Source of the DNA: an uncultured Desulfovibrio sp.
GTDB lineage: Bacteria; Desulfobacterota; Desulfovibrionia; Desulfovibrionales; Desulfovibrionaceae
Reading direction: 5' to 3'
Assembly: GCA_900546145.1 (NCBI GenBank)
Contig: URBN01000008.1
Location: forward strand, 1 to 64,000
DNA: 64,000 nt
The notes under the pieces are model-generated. The model did not search any database. It was not told the origin of the DNA and was given only the letters and a program-made list of their open reading frames with translations. How positions within the stretch are numbered: the first letter of the stretch is position 1; each line of letters opens with the position of its first letter. Below are positions 25,301 to 33,983 of the stretch, piece by piece. The position numbers were made by a program, and so were the translations under genes.

Positions 25301-26005
25301 AAAGGCGAAGACGTTGCCGTAATGGTCGGCCAGCACCTGGATCTCGATGTGGTGGACGTCCGTCAGGAGCTTTTCCACGAAGAGACGCGGGTTACCGAAG
25401 GACGCCTGGGCCATGGTGGAGGCTTTGAAGAAGGCGTCCTCCAGCTCGGACTTGCTGTGCACGGCGAAGATGCCGCGGCCACCGCCGCCGCCTTCGGCCT
25501 TGAGCATGATGGGAAGCCCGATCTCATCAGCGAGCTGGCGCGCCTCGTCAACAGTCACGGCTCCCTCGGAGCCGGGAACAACGGGGATGCCCAGCTTGCG
25601 GGCCACCTTGCGGCACTCAACCTTGTTGCCGAGCAGGTTCATGGCCTCCTCGGAGGCGCCGATGAAGACAATGCCGTTGTCCCGGCAGAGGGCCGGGAAG
25701 CGGCTGTCCTCGGAAGCGAAGCCCCAGCCGGGATGGATGCCCACCACGCCGCTGCGCTTGGCAAGCTTCACGATACGCTCGATGTCAAGATAGGCACGCG
25801 GGTCGGGGCCCAGAAGAAGCAGTTTCTGCGCGGTCGAGGCGGCGGGTGCCGTTTTGTCGATATCAGTGGCCGTCATGGCGGCTATGGCGTCAAAGCGCTC
25901 CCTGATGGAACGGCAGATGCGGCGGGCCGGAATACCGCGGTTGGCAACCAATATGATCTTGCCCTTTAGAAATTCCTGTACTTCCTTAAACGTCTTGTTT
26001 GGCAT
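22304..26005 (-). CDS. pyc: Pyruvate carboxylase with C-terminal zinc ribbon
   Basis: 1,233 residues. It carboxylates pyruvate to oxaloacetate using ATP, bicarbonate and biotin. Domains: biotin carboxylase (about 1-470; KAEGGGGGRGIF, EVNTRLQVEHGITE), carboxyltransferase (about 530-1000; DTTPRDITQSN, metal site, the HYHRHYTDG segment), and a biotinyl domain whose acceptor reads SIMKQEKAV (Lys about 1159) instead of the usual AMKM. The extreme C-terminus adds CPNEACAHP...ARFCPFCGTPLN, a four-cysteine zinc-ribbon pattern that ordinary pyruvate carboxylases lack. GAGGGA precedes the ATG, and the start overlaps the birA end by 20 nt, linking the enzyme to its biotin ligase. Confidence 0.95.
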   Translation of the reverse strand: MPNKTFKEVQEFLKGKIILVANRGIPARRICRSIRERFDAIAAMTATDIDKTAPAASTAQKLLLLGPDPRAYLDIERIVKLAKRSGVVGIHPGWGFASEDSRFPALCRDNGIVFIGASEEAMNLLGNKVECRKVARKLGIPVVPGSEGAVTVDEARQLADEIGLPIMLKAEGGGGGRGIFAVHSKSELEDAFFKASTMAQASFGNPRLFVEKLLTDVHHIEIQVLADHYGNVFAFDERDCTVQRNNQKLMEITPSPWKGVTRELRERLKEYARRLVRAVGYHSLATVEFLVTPDGNPYMIEVNTRLQVEHGITESRYGIDLVEEQIAVAFGAELRYNESTFKPGYTAMQVRINLENPQDNFAPNSGLITRYVSPGGPGVRLDSNISAGYDFPANYDSAGALLIAYSHDWEKTLGIMERALSEYVIGGVHTTIPFFRQVIKNPDFRNGEISTNFVAQHPELMQYEDLAAESERLSRLVAEISAKGFNPYVSLGEYRTRETPRLGAFKPHLPTISNEERRQENPYPHGDREALLDYIRDSDWVHFTDTTPRDITQSNTSNRMRLAEDRLVGPYLDNAGYFSIENGGGAHFHVAMLANMTYPFTEAKEWNRFAPKTLKQLLVRSTNVLGYKPQPKNAMQVTGEMICDNYQIVRSFDFLNHVENMLPFAEVVMNRKDCVFEPALSMSWAKGFDVEHYLGVTDHIVRMMAKLLGLDPHKAARHFILGLKDMGGVCPPRFISELVTALRKKWPELVLHYHRHYTDGLFVPACGAAAKAGCQILDVALGSSVRSYGQGDVQSMVAYLEGELGLKTKLNMDAIRQANFVNKQLMPYYDRYCSPYFRGIDYDVTRHGMPGGATSSSQEGAVKQGYITILPYMLRFLEQTRRIVRYHDVTPGSQITWNTAFLGVTGAYKRGGEDEVKYLLEVMQEVNRTPENELSDEMRKARLLIYRDCNDAFRNLLLGKFGRLPLGFPPDWVYESAFGSKWKEAIAQRTECSPLEQLPPVNLDEVRAECARMLGREPSDEEYVMYLNFPGDALKTIRFVKKYGDPNCLPLNTWFEGMQVGETINFEDSHGKPHTLQMLHISRPDETGMSVVRYVLDSEFMSCSVKLAEPAGRGAAGVPMADPNDQYQVGSPSTGDLWVMYVAPGDIVKKGEEIFNVSIMKQEKAVLAPCDGIVKRVLKTADFKENKKMIPVREGELLVELGPVPKVCPNEACAHPITDKEARFCPFCGTPLN

Positions 26006-26762
26006 GAACTCGTCCCTCTTTAAAAACTGTCTCTCCCGCGAACCGGATGCTTCCGCCCAGATACTCCTTCACGCCCCCGGTCTCCCGGAGGATGATCTGA
26101 CCCTGGGCCCCCACACCTTCCAGAATGCCGGTGGCCGTCAGGCTTCCGTCCTCCAGCCTGACGGGGTTCCCCCGCCAGAGCAGATACCTGTTGGCCAGTT
26201 CAAGCCAGCTTCCGGATTGGGTAGTCTTCTGACTATAGACAGAAAATATGGATTTAACAAGCAATCCCCACAGCTCATCCACACCCGGAACCGCTCTGCC
26301 CGGAAGCGCGCATTCGGAAAGGCTGCAGGCCATAAGCGCCGTGCTCTCGCGCATGGCCTCCGCGCCGGGGTGCGAAACCAGATTGAGCCCCACTCCGGCC
26401 AGGAGCACGCCCGCCCTTTCCTCGAGGAGGATGCCGCAGACCTTGCGCGGCTCTTCGCCGAACATGACCGCCACGTCGTTGGGCCACTTCATCACCGCCG
26501 GATATCCGTATCCTTTAAGTGCCGCGCAGACAGCGGCCCCGCAGGCCACGGCCGCCTCGGTTCCCACAAAGGGCGGCTCCATGGGGAGGCGCAGGGACGC
26601 GTAAAGGTTGCCCGCAGGCGACCCCCAGTTTCTGCGGTACTGCCCGCGTCCGGCCGTCTGACTCTCGGCCATGAGGCTGTCGAAAACACCGAGATGAACG
26701 TCCGGCTCCCTCGCCGCGTCCATGGTGGTGGACACTTCAGCCCTGTGAATAACGTTAAACAC
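25986..26762 (-). CDS. birA: Biotin-[acetyl-CoA-carboxylase] ligase, catalytic form
   Basis: 258 residues from GTG 26762, which has GGGAGG five bases upstream and overlaps the ybeY stop (GTGTTTAA). Motifs: AESQTAGRGQYRRNW (biotin-AMP loop), MKWPNDV, and KVCGILLEERAGVLLAGVGLN. It activates biotin and attaches it to the acceptor lysine, here presumably the Pyc biotinyl domain encoded by the next gene. No N-terminal winged helix is present, so it is not a biotin repressor. Confidence 0.92.
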   Translation of the reverse strand: MFNVIHRAEVSTTMDAAREPDVHLGVFDSLMAESQTAGRGQYRRNWGSPAGNLYASLRLPMEPPFVGTEAAVACGAAVCAALKGYGYPAVMKWPNDVAVMFGEEPRKVCGILLEERAGVLLAGVGLNLVSHPGAEAMRESTALMACSLSECALPGRAVPGVDELWGLLVKSIFSVYSQKTTQSGSWLELANRYLLWRGNPVRLEDGSLTATGILEGVGAQGQIILRETGGVKEYLGGSIRFAGETVFKEGRVHAKQDV

Positions 26763-27258
26763 GGCAGCCTCCCTGCTGTTCAATCCATTCTTCCGCTGCG
26801 GCTTCGAGGCGTCCGGTGAAGTCGTCCATGTACGGACCGTGGTCGAAGCCGCACACGTGTCCGAACCCGTGGGCCGTGAGGCGGACCAGATGCCTGAGAG
26901 GCTCCTGACCATAAAGCACGCATTCCCGGCGGAGTGTCTCAGAGGAGAGAACGAGTTCCGCGAGTCCGGTGAGCGGCTCACCCGGGAAGGACAGGATATT
27001 GGTCGGTCCGGGCACACCCATGGCTCTTCTGTTGAGTCCGGCCATGGGACCGTCCAGGGTCACACTGAAATCAAGAGCCCCCGGCACGCCCGGGCATCCG
27101 CCCTCTTCTTCCACGGCCCGGGCCTTTTCCCGGAGGATCCGGAGGAGCGGCTCAAGCTCTCTGAGCGGACAGGGCAGAAGAACGCAGGCAAGAGGACTGT
27201 CCGCGTCCAGTGTTACACTAAAAGGGGGCCGCAGAGCCCCTTCGTCATTTTCCATCAT
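26755..27258 (-). CDS. ybeY: Endoribonuclease YbeY
   Basis: 167 residues from ATG 27258 (GGAG upstream; the next ATG is 27255). The metal-binding motif HGFGHVCGFDH matches the family pattern HGxLHLxGYDH with all three histidines, and NILSFPGEP is the second signature. YbeY takes part in 16S rRNA 3'-end maturation and 70S quality control. The N-terminal part is longer and Pro/Leu-rich compared with E. coli. The phoH-pgpH-ybeY order is widespread. Confidence 0.9.
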   Translation of the reverse strand: MMENDEGALRPPFSVTLDADSPLACVLLPCPLRELEPLLRILREKARAVEEEGGCPGVPGALDFSVTLDGPMAGLNRRAMGVPGPTNILSFPGEPLTGLAELVLSSETLRRECVLYGQEPLRHLVRLTAHGFGHVCGFDHGPYMDDFTGRLEAAAEEWIEQQGGCRV

Positions 27259-27308
27259 CGTTTTCTCCGCCAGGAAACATGCGCCCGGCATCTGAACATG
27301 AGAGGCCC

Positions 27309-29891
27309 CTAACGCCGTTCCCCGGTATCCGGCATATCGATGTCGAGACCGGCCCCGGACTTATGCTCCGGCTTCGCCGGCTCATGGGCTCCCGCATCCA
27401 TGCTCAGCGGACAGCCGTCTATGAGATGCTCGTCTTCCACGGAAGAGGACTGACCGCCAGCCTCACCGGGGCGCAGGGGGCCGATGAAGGCCTTCTCCTT
27501 CTCTGCCTCAGCCCCGGCTTCCTTCCGGGGCTCCCCGGCTTTCAGGCCGCTGTTTCTCCGGCAGCCCACAAGGCGCTGGAACACGGAGGGTTTCTCCCCA
27601 CCCTGCCCCGCATCCTTCGCGGGGGACGGCGCCGCGGATTCCCTCTGGAAAAGGTGCTGATCCGGGGCCGCCGTTTCTGCGCCTTTCATCCCCTTCACAG
27701 GTTCCGGATAGGCGATGCGCTGATGGAAAATGCCGGTGAGCACGCGCTGGAAGCTCTCGCTGAGATAGTGGAGATCCCTGAAGGTGAGCTCGGACTCATC
27801 AAGCTGGCCTTCGGCAAAAATTCCCTTGATGATTTTATCGACATGCGCCTTGAGACGCGCCGGCGTGGGATCAGTTAACGTTCTGCTTGAAGCCTCGACC
27901 GAGTCGGCCAGCATGAGGATGGCGGCTTCCTTCGTCTGGGGCTTGGGCCCGGGATAGCTGTAGTCAGACTCGTTCGGATTCTCTCCCAGTGCCACGGCCT
28001 TCTGGTAGAAGCAGCGGATCACGCGGGTGCCATGATGCTGGGCGATGATATCCGTGATTTCCTGCCCAAGCCGATAACGCTGGCAGAGCTCGATGCCCTT
28101 CTTCACGTGATTCATGATGATGAGCGCGCTCATGGAAGGCGAGAGCTTGTCGTGCTTGTTGGGGCCGCCGAACTGGTTCTCGATGTAGTACTGCGGATAA
28201 GCCAGCTTGCCCGAATCGTGATAGAGGGCTGCCACTTTGCAGAGAAGCGCGTTGGCGCCAATGGCCCTGGCTCCGGCCTCGACCATGTTGGCCACCACGA
28301 TGGAGTGATGGTAGGTGCCCGGAATGGTGACCATGATCTCCTGCATGAGGGGCTGCTCGAGGCTGATGAATTCCATGAGCCTGAAGCGCGTGGAGTAACC
28401 AAATACGGTCTCGAGCACGGGGCTCAGGGAGAAGAAGAGAATGAGCGTCAGGAGAGAGTTGATGCACACAGCCGTGAACAGCATGGGCATCTCATTCAAA
28501 GCCGTGCCTTCAAGGAAGGCCGCGCCCACGAGAAGGAAGCTTTCCCCGAGGATGAGCGGAATGAGGTTCCACACGGCGTCCTGCCGGCTCATGGCCGACA
28601 CCACAAGCCAGGTGGTCAGCATGGCCGAGAGAAAATGAAAGAGGCCGAGGGACACGCCGAGATGCAGGTTCACCGCCGTAAAGAGCGAAAGCAGGAGTCC
28701 CATGGTCACGTAGCGGCGGGCCGCGAAAACCATAGCCACGAAGCCGCAGGCTCCGGCCATGGGAAAGGCGACGCTGAAGGCGCCGGCCAGCGTGGAGCTC
28801 TCGATGAGCGCTCCCAGCGCGTAGACGCCGCGGGCGGCCAGAGTCGTGAAGGCCACCACAATGCTGATGAGATAGAGATCCTTGTTGCGGATGGACGATC
28901 CCGGACGTCCGCTCGGGGACAGGAAAAAGCCCAGGGAAATGAACACCGAGAGGATGAGGAGCCCGAGGGAGCGCTGCCAGTCGAGCGGCATGGCCGTGGT
29001 CTGGTACAGGGCCTGGAGCTTAATCTGCTGCTCGCGGCTCACGCGGTCGCCGCGGCGCACGATAAGCTCGCCCTTCTGTATCTGGTAGTAGACGGGCTCA
29101 ACCTTGTCCATGACCTGGCTCGCGCGCCGCTGCGTGGCCTCGCGGTTCAGGGTCAGCGTGGCCGGCAGGGAAGCGGAGAGAAGCACGTTCACTGCCCTGC
29201 GCGCGTTGTGGGAAAGTTCCTGCTCACCGCGGGCCAGAGTCGAAATTTCCGTCAGGAAGGACTGCACGTCCGGGAGCACGGTCACATCCGGACGCAGAAC
29301 CTCCTGCCCCGTGTCCAGATTGCGGATGATGACGCCGCTCCGGCCCACACGGGCCGTGCGGATATCGCCCACGAGGCCTTCGGACATGCGTTCGCGCAGG
29401 AGGGGAAGCAGCTTGTGGAGCACGAATTTCTGGGTCGTGGGAACGCCGAGTTCCGGCAGAATCTCTCGGGCGAGCTCAGGACCGATCTCGCTCGAGAAGA
29501 GCACGCTCGGGTCCTCGCGCCCGTTTTTCGGCGGCGCGCCGTTGAGCTCGCGCATGAGGTCAATTAAGCGCGTCTCGAAGGCGATATAGGGCTCGAGACT
29601 CAGATCATAGACCGAAGGCTGCAGGAGCATGACCTGCTTGCGCCGTGCCGCCGTGGCCTGGGCGTCCTCCACAAGGAGATAGCGGTCCGCGACGACGTTG
29701 GACTCGGCCACCTGCCCCGCAACGTATAGTCTGTGGCCCGTATCGAAATTGAATCCCGAAAAAAGCGACACAGCCAGAAGAACGCACGCGAAGACGGCGC
29801 AGCCGCGCCCGCATCCGAGATGAGCCCTGATGGCCCGGCTTATGGCCAGGAAACAGGGTCTCGCGTTAGTGATCTTCTGCTGCTGCATCAT
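27309..29891 (-). CDS. 7TM-HD family membrane phosphodiesterase (PgpH/YqfF-like)
   Basis: 860 residues. One N-terminal membrane helix (about 27-45), a ~250-residue extracytoplasmic 7TMR-HDED domain, about seven membrane helices (305-500) and a cytoplasmic HD domain with HHSIVVANMVEAGA, ALYHDSGKLAYPQYY (HD pair about 555) and IIAQHHGTRV. Characterised relatives hydrolyse cyclic di-AMP. The C-terminal ~130 residues are a polar, poorly conserved tail not seen in the core family. It overlaps phoH by 26 nt and precedes ybeY by 50 nt. Confidence 0.85.
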   Translation of the reverse strand: MMQQQKITNARPCFLAISRAIRAHLGCGRGCAVFACVLLAVSLFSGFNFDTGHRLYVAGQVAESNVVADRYLLVEDAQATAARRKQVMLLQPSVYDLSLEPYIAFETRLIDLMRELNGAPPKNGREDPSVLFSSEIGPELAREILPELGVPTTQKFVLHKLLPLLRERMSEGLVGDIRTARVGRSGVIIRNLDTGQEVLRPDVTVLPDVQSFLTEISTLARGEQELSHNARRAVNVLLSASLPATLTLNREATQRRASQVMDKVEPVYYQIQKGELIVRRGDRVSREQQIKLQALYQTTAMPLDWQRSLGLLILSVFISLGFFLSPSGRPGSSIRNKDLYLISIVVAFTTLAARGVYALGALIESSTLAGAFSVAFPMAGACGFVAMVFAARRYVTMGLLLSLFTAVNLHLGVSLGLFHFLSAMLTTWLVVSAMSRQDAVWNLIPLILGESFLLVGAAFLEGTALNEMPMLFTAVCINSLLTLILFFSLSPVLETVFGYSTRFRLMEFISLEQPLMQEIMVTIPGTYHHSIVVANMVEAGARAIGANALLCKVAALYHDSGKLAYPQYYIENQFGGPNKHDKLSPSMSALIIMNHVKKGIELCQRYRLGQEITDIIAQHHGTRVIRCFYQKAVALGENPNESDYSYPGPKPQTKEAAILMLADSVEASSRTLTDPTPARLKAHVDKIIKGIFAEGQLDESELTFRDLHYLSESFQRVLTGIFHQRIAYPEPVKGMKGAETAAPDQHLFQRESAAPSPAKDAGQGGEKPSVFQRLVGCRRNSGLKAGEPRKEAGAEAEKEKAFIGPLRPGEAGGQSSSVEDEHLIDGCPLSMDAGAHEPAKPEHKSGAGLDIDMPDTGERR

Positions 29892-30858
29892 AAGCGTGGA
29901 CTATGGCCCCGACGAGAGGATGGCGGACAACGTCTCCCTTCGAGAAACGGTGGAAGGCGATGCCTGGCACGCCGCGCAGAATCTTCAGCGCCTGCACAAG
30001 CCCCGACTGGGCATGATTGAAGCCGCCGGGGAACTGGGGCAGATCTATCTGCGTCACGTCGCCGGTGATAACCATGCGCGAGCCGAAGCCCATGCGGGTC
30101 AGGAACATCTTCATCTGTTCCTGGGTGGTGTTCTGGGCCTCGTCCAGGATAATGAACGCGTCATTGAGTGTGCGGCCGCGCATAAAAGCGAGCGGTGCCA
30201 CCTCGATGGCCCCCGCCTCCATCATGGAGGCCACGCGGGCCGCTGGCAGCATGTCGTTCAGGGCGTCGTAGAGCGGACGCAGATAGGGGTTCACCTTTTC
30301 CGTAAGATCGCCCGGCAGGAAACCGAGCTTCTCGCCGGCCTCCACAGCCGGACGGGTAAGGACAATGCGCTTCACCTGGTGCTGGGCGAACATGGAAAGG
30401 GCCATGGCTACGGCAAGATAGGTCTTGCCCGTACCGGCCGGTCCCACGGCGAACACCATGGCACAGCGCCGGAGCGCGTCGAGATAGGCCTTCTGGGCCA
30501 CGTTGCGTGCCGTAACCGTCTTTCTCGGGGTATGAATGAAGACCGCGTCGCGGTAGACTTCAGAAAGGACCACACCGGGATCACTGCGGACCATCTCATA
30601 GGCCCGAGCGATATCTTCCTGGGTCACGTTCACGCCGCTCTTGAAGAGCCCGTAGAGCTGCAGAAAAACATTGCAGAGCGCCTGCCGGACGCGGAGATCC
30701 GGGGTGTCGACCAGAACCTTCGCCCCCCGGCTCGCGATGTGCGCGCCGCTGGCCGAAGCAAGGAGATGCAGGTGGGCATTGTTGGGTCCGAACAGCTGGT
30801 TGGCGACCATGGGATCGTCAAATTCTACCAGTTCGGCCGTGCTGTTTTCTTCTGACAT
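29866..30858 (-). CDS. phoH: PhoH family ATPase
   Basis: 330 residues from ATG 30858 (a GTG at 30867 is an alternative; neither has an ideally spaced ribosome site). Walker A FAVGPAGTGKTYLAVAMAL (about 142-160) and Walker B NDAFIILDEAQNT mark the PhoH NTPase core; TRPAVEAGEKLGFLPGDL is the family hallmark. PhoH proteins are thought to act in RNA metabolism, often with YbeY, whose gene is in the same run. Confidence 0.9.
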   Translation of the reverse strand: MSEENSTAELVEFDDPMVANQLFGPNNAHLHLLASASGAHIASRGAKVLVDTPDLRVRQALCNVFLQLYGLFKSGVNVTQEDIARAYEMVRSDPGVVLSEVYRDAVFIHTPRKTVTARNVAQKAYLDALRRCAMVFAVGPAGTGKTYLAVAMALSMFAQHQVKRIVLTRPAVEAGEKLGFLPGDLTEKVNPYLRPLYDALNDMLPAARVASMMEAGAIEVAPLAFMRGRTLNDAFIILDEAQNTTQEQMKMFLTRMGFGSRMVITGDVTQIDLPQFPGGFNHAQSGLVQALKILRGVPGIAFHRFSKGDVVRHPLVGAIVHAYDAAAEDH

Positions 30859-31157
30859 ACCCTTCACTTAATGAAAAACGTGGTTAGTGTCCATGAAAAA
30901 TAACCCGGATGCGGGTCCTGCCGGTTGTTATTTAAAGTATTCCTTTAAAATATTTTTTCATTCTGACAGGCAACCCTGCCCTTCCATTTCGTTTTCGTCT
31001 TGCTAAACACCCGCGTATGACGTAATGAAAACCCTCCCCGATGCATGATAAAAGCCGCCGGCGCGCATGCCGCGCCCCTCGTTGTTTTTCACGTCTTCAC
31101 GGCTTTCCTTCCGGGCGTTTTTCTCTTTTTCCAAATCACTCTTAACATGAGGTTTGC
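30859..31157. promoter_or_regulatory. Divergent phoH/lon intergenic region
   Basis: This AT-richer stretch must carry promoters for both phoH (minus) and lon (plus). I looked for a heat-shock sigma-32 type promoter (CTTGAAA and CCCCAT) or a CIRCE repeat before lon and did not find a convincing one. Confidence 0.4.
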
Positions 31158-33608
31158 ATGTCCGCACTGTCTTTCAGTCCATCCAAGCCCAGACGGGTCA
31201 TTTCCTGTCCCGTCATGCCTCTCCGCGATGTGGTCATCTTTCCGCACGCCATCGTGCCGCTTCTCGTGGGGCGCGAAAGCTCCATCCGGGCTGTCGAGTC
31301 CGCCTTTACCGCCAAAGGACCCAGGCTCATCTTTATGGTTACCCAGAAAGACAGCAGCCAGGAAGAAATCCACGGCAGCGACGGACTCTTTACCATGGGC
31401 TGCGTCTGCCAGGTTCTGCAGCTTCTGCACCTGCCCGACGGCAATGTGAAAGCCGTTGTGGAAGGACTTTACCGGGCGACGTTCTCGGACTACGCCCTTG
31501 ACGGCGACTATCCCTCTGTCGTGGTCACCCCGGCCGAAGACGTGATGGGCGACCAGCAGAGTTTCACCGCGGCCGCCAACCTCCTCTCCTCCGAGCTTCA
31601 GACCTATATCAAGTCCGGCAGGGGGGCCCTCAACCAGGACGCTTCCCAGCCTCTTGAATCCATCAGGGACGCTTCCACGCTCTGCGATTCCGTCATGGCC
31701 CGCGTCAACGTGCCCTTCCCCCGCAAACAGGAGATCCTCGAAATCCTGGACGTCGCGAAGCGCATGGAAGAGGTTTTCGTCTGCCTCCACGGAGAGAATT
31801 CCCTCGCGACCATAGAGCAGCGCATCAAGGCCCGCGTGCGCGAGGCCATGGAAAAGAGCCAGCGCGACTACTACCTCAACGAACAGCTCAAGGCCATTAA
31901 TAAGGAACTGGGCCGCGAAGAGGATCCCATGCGCGAGCTTGACCGCATTCTTGAGGAGCTCAAGAAGCGCGACATGCCCCAGAAGGTCAAGGACAAGGTC
32001 GAAAGCGAAATCCGCAAGCTGCGCATCATGACCCCCCAGGCAGCCGAATACACCATCGTACGCGGCTACGTGGACTGGATCATGGATCTGCCCTGGAACA
32101 GCCTCAAGGACGTCGATATCGACATCGAAAAGGCCCGCAGGATCCTCGACGCCAACCATTACGGCCTCGAGAAACCCAAGGAGCGCATCCTTGAGTACCT
32201 CGCCGTGCAGAAGCTCTCCGGCGGCCTCCACGGCCCCATCCTCTGCCTCGTCGGCCCGCCAGGCGTTGGCAAGACCTCTCTCGCCAAGTCCGTGGCCCTG
32301 GCCACCGGACGCGACTACCTGCGTCTCTCCCTCGGCGGCGTGCGCGATGAGGCCGAAATCAGGGGGCACCGCCGCACCTACATCGGCGCCCTGCCCGGCA
32401 AGATCATCCAGTCCCTGAAGCGCGTGAAATACAATAATCCCCTGCTCTGCCTCGACGAGGTGGACAAGATGACCAGCGACTACCGCGGCGATCCCGCGGC
32501 TGCCCTGCTGGAAGTCCTCGACCCCGAGCAGAACAACGCCTTCATGGATCATTATCTTGATCTCGACTACGACCTCAGCAAGGTCTTCTTCATCACCACG
32601 GCCAACTCCCTGGAGGACATCCCCGCACCCCTGCTCGACCGCATGGAGATCATCGAGCTGCACAGCTACCTCGAGACAGAGAAATATCACATCGCCAAGA
32701 ATTTTCTTATTCCCCGCCAGATTAAGGAAAACGGCCTGAAGGATTCCAATATCAAGTTCACGGATAACGCTATCATCTCCATTATCCGCGACTACACCGG
32801 CGAGGCCGGTGTCCGCAACCTTGAACGCCGCATCGCCAAGATCTGCCGCAAGGTTGCCGTGAAGCTCCTGGAATCCAAGCATCTCGACAGGCGCATCGTT
32901 ATTACCTGCCAGACGCTGCCTACCTATCTTGGCCAGCAGATCTACCGCCACGACAAGCCCGAAACCACGTCGACCGTCGGCGTCTGCAACGGTCTCGCCT
33001 GGACCAGCAGCGGCGGCGAGCTCCTCCTTGTGGAAACCTCCATCATGCCCGGTACCGGACAGGTGGTCACCACGGGCAAGCTCGGCGAGGTCATGCAGGA
33101 ATCTGCCAAGGCGGCTCTCAGTTACGTGCGCGCCCACTCCGAACTGCTCGGTCTGGCTGACGACTTCCATAAGAAGATCGACATCCACGTGCACGTGCCG
33201 GACGGCGCCACACCGAAGGACGGCCCCTCAGCCGGCATCACCATCGCCACGGCCATCACCAGTGCCCTCCTGGGTATCCCGGTGCGCAACGATATCGCCA
33301 TGACCGGCGAAATCTCCCTGCGCGGCCGCGTGCTGCCCATCGGCGGCCTCCGTGAAAAGCTGCTCGGCGCCAAGCGCGCCGGCGTCTACACCGTCATCGT
33401 CCCCAAGGACAATGAACGCGACATCAAGGAAGTCCCTGCCGAGGTGGTCAAGGGAATGAACATCATCTACGTGGAGCACGTTACCGATGTCCTGCCCCTC
33501 GCCCTCAGCGCTACCAAGGAGCAGATTTTTTCGGGACGCGGAATGAAACCCCTTACCGAGAAGCTGCGCGCCGGTTTTGCTGAAAAGCCGGCTGCCCAGG
33601 CCCAGTAA
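31158..33608 (+). CDS. lon: ATP-dependent protease Lon (LonA type)
   Basis: 816 residues, full length. It degrades misfolded and regulatory proteins in the cytoplasm. Order: N-terminal substrate domain (PVMPLRDVVIFPHAIVPLLV), helical linker (QRDYYLNEQLKAINKELG), AAA+ module with Walker A GPPGVGKT (about 365-372) and Walker B LLCLDEVDKM, then the S16 peptidase domain with DGPSAGITIATAI (catalytic Ser about 691) and KLLGAKRAGV (catalytic Lys about 734). GAGG lies before the ATG. It is monocistronic, closed by a strong terminator. Confidence 0.97.
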   Translation: MSALSFSPSKPRRVISCPVMPLRDVVIFPHAIVPLLVGRESSIRAVESAFTAKGPRLIFMVTQKDSSQEEIHGSDGLFTMGCVCQVLQLLHLPDGNVKAVVEGLYRATFSDYALDGDYPSVVVTPAEDVMGDQQSFTAAANLLSSELQTYIKSGRGALNQDASQPLESIRDASTLCDSVMARVNVPFPRKQEILEILDVAKRMEEVFVCLHGENSLATIEQRIKARVREAMEKSQRDYYLNEQLKAINKELGREEDPMRELDRILEELKKRDMPQKVKDKVESEIRKLRIMTPQAAEYTIVRGYVDWIMDLPWNSLKDVDIDIEKARRILDANHYGLEKPKERILEYLAVQKLSGGLHGPILCLVGPPGVGKTSLAKSVALATGRDYLRLSLGGVRDEAEIRGHRRTYIGALPGKIIQSLKRVKYNNPLLCLDEVDKMTSDYRGDPAAALLEVLDPEQNNAFMDHYLDLDYDLSKVFFITTANSLEDIPAPLLDRMEIIELHSYLETEKYHIAKNFLIPRQIKENGLKDSNIKFTDNAIISIIRDYTGEAGVRNLERRIAKICRKVAVKLLESKHLDRRIVITCQTLPTYLGQQIYRHDKPETTSTVGVCNGLAWTSSGGELLLVETSIMPGTGQVVTTGKLGEVMQESAKAALSYVRAHSELLGLADDFHKKIDIHVHVPDGATPKDGPSAGITIATAITSALLGIPVRNDIAMTGEISLRGRVLPIGGLREKLLGAKRAGVYTVIVPKDNERDIKEVPAEVVKGMNIIYVEHVTDVLPLALSATKEQIFSGRGMKPLTEKLRAGFAEKPAAQAQ

Positions 33609-33626
33609 ACAAAACAGAAAACAGGA

Positions 33627-33692
33627 AACTATCCCCCGCCCCCGGCAGATAAAGGGTCAACCTTCATTGCCAGGGACGGGGGATAGTTTTTT
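33627..33692 (+). terminator. Rho-independent terminator after lon
   Basis: CTATCCCCCG (33629-33638) and CGGGGGATAG (33677-33686) pair around a long loop and are followed by six T residues. Confidence 0.8.
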
Positions 33693-33701
33693 ATGAATGC
33701 T

Positions 33702-33980
33702 TCAGACACCTGTGGTGAGGGACGAACTGACGGTTTTCCCGCAGACGCAGGTCCCGCTGATCCTATCCGGAGCGGTGTCACCGGTTTTCCACTGCCACCT
33801 AAGAGGACTCCGGTATCCCGCCTTCTCCAAATCCCTGAACTGGGAGTACTCGGTCTGCCACGTTTCGGAGTGGTCCGGAAGGCTGTTGACACTCTGATTT
33901 GGATTTTCCCCTTCAGGCAGGGGGAGGAAGTCAGTCTTTGCTTTTATACAGGGCGCAGCTCTCCACGGGCCGCGCCGTTT
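33702..33980 (-). pseudogene. Possible coding remnant downstream of the MBL gene
   Basis: Directly after, and in the same frame as, the stop of the MBL-fold gene, an open stretch reads KAKTDFLPLPEGENPNQSV..., TWQTEYSQFRDLEKAGYRSP, LRWQWKTGDTAPDRISG and TCVCGKTVSSSL before a TGA ending at 33702. The KTGD.AP..G.....CG pattern recalls small YjzC-like proteins. There is no ATG or GTG in frame, so it is either a fragment of a lost gene or a gene with an unusual start. I see nothing better on the plus strand here. Confidence 0.3.
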
Positions 33981-33983
33981 TTG

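Noticed and set aside
22007..25969. Long plus-strand frame opposite pyruvate carboxylase
   Set aside because: Same antisense effect; the minus strand encodes a complete Pyc.
31089..33194. 701-codon minus-strand frame opposite lon
   Set aside because: Antisense of a canonical Lon protease.
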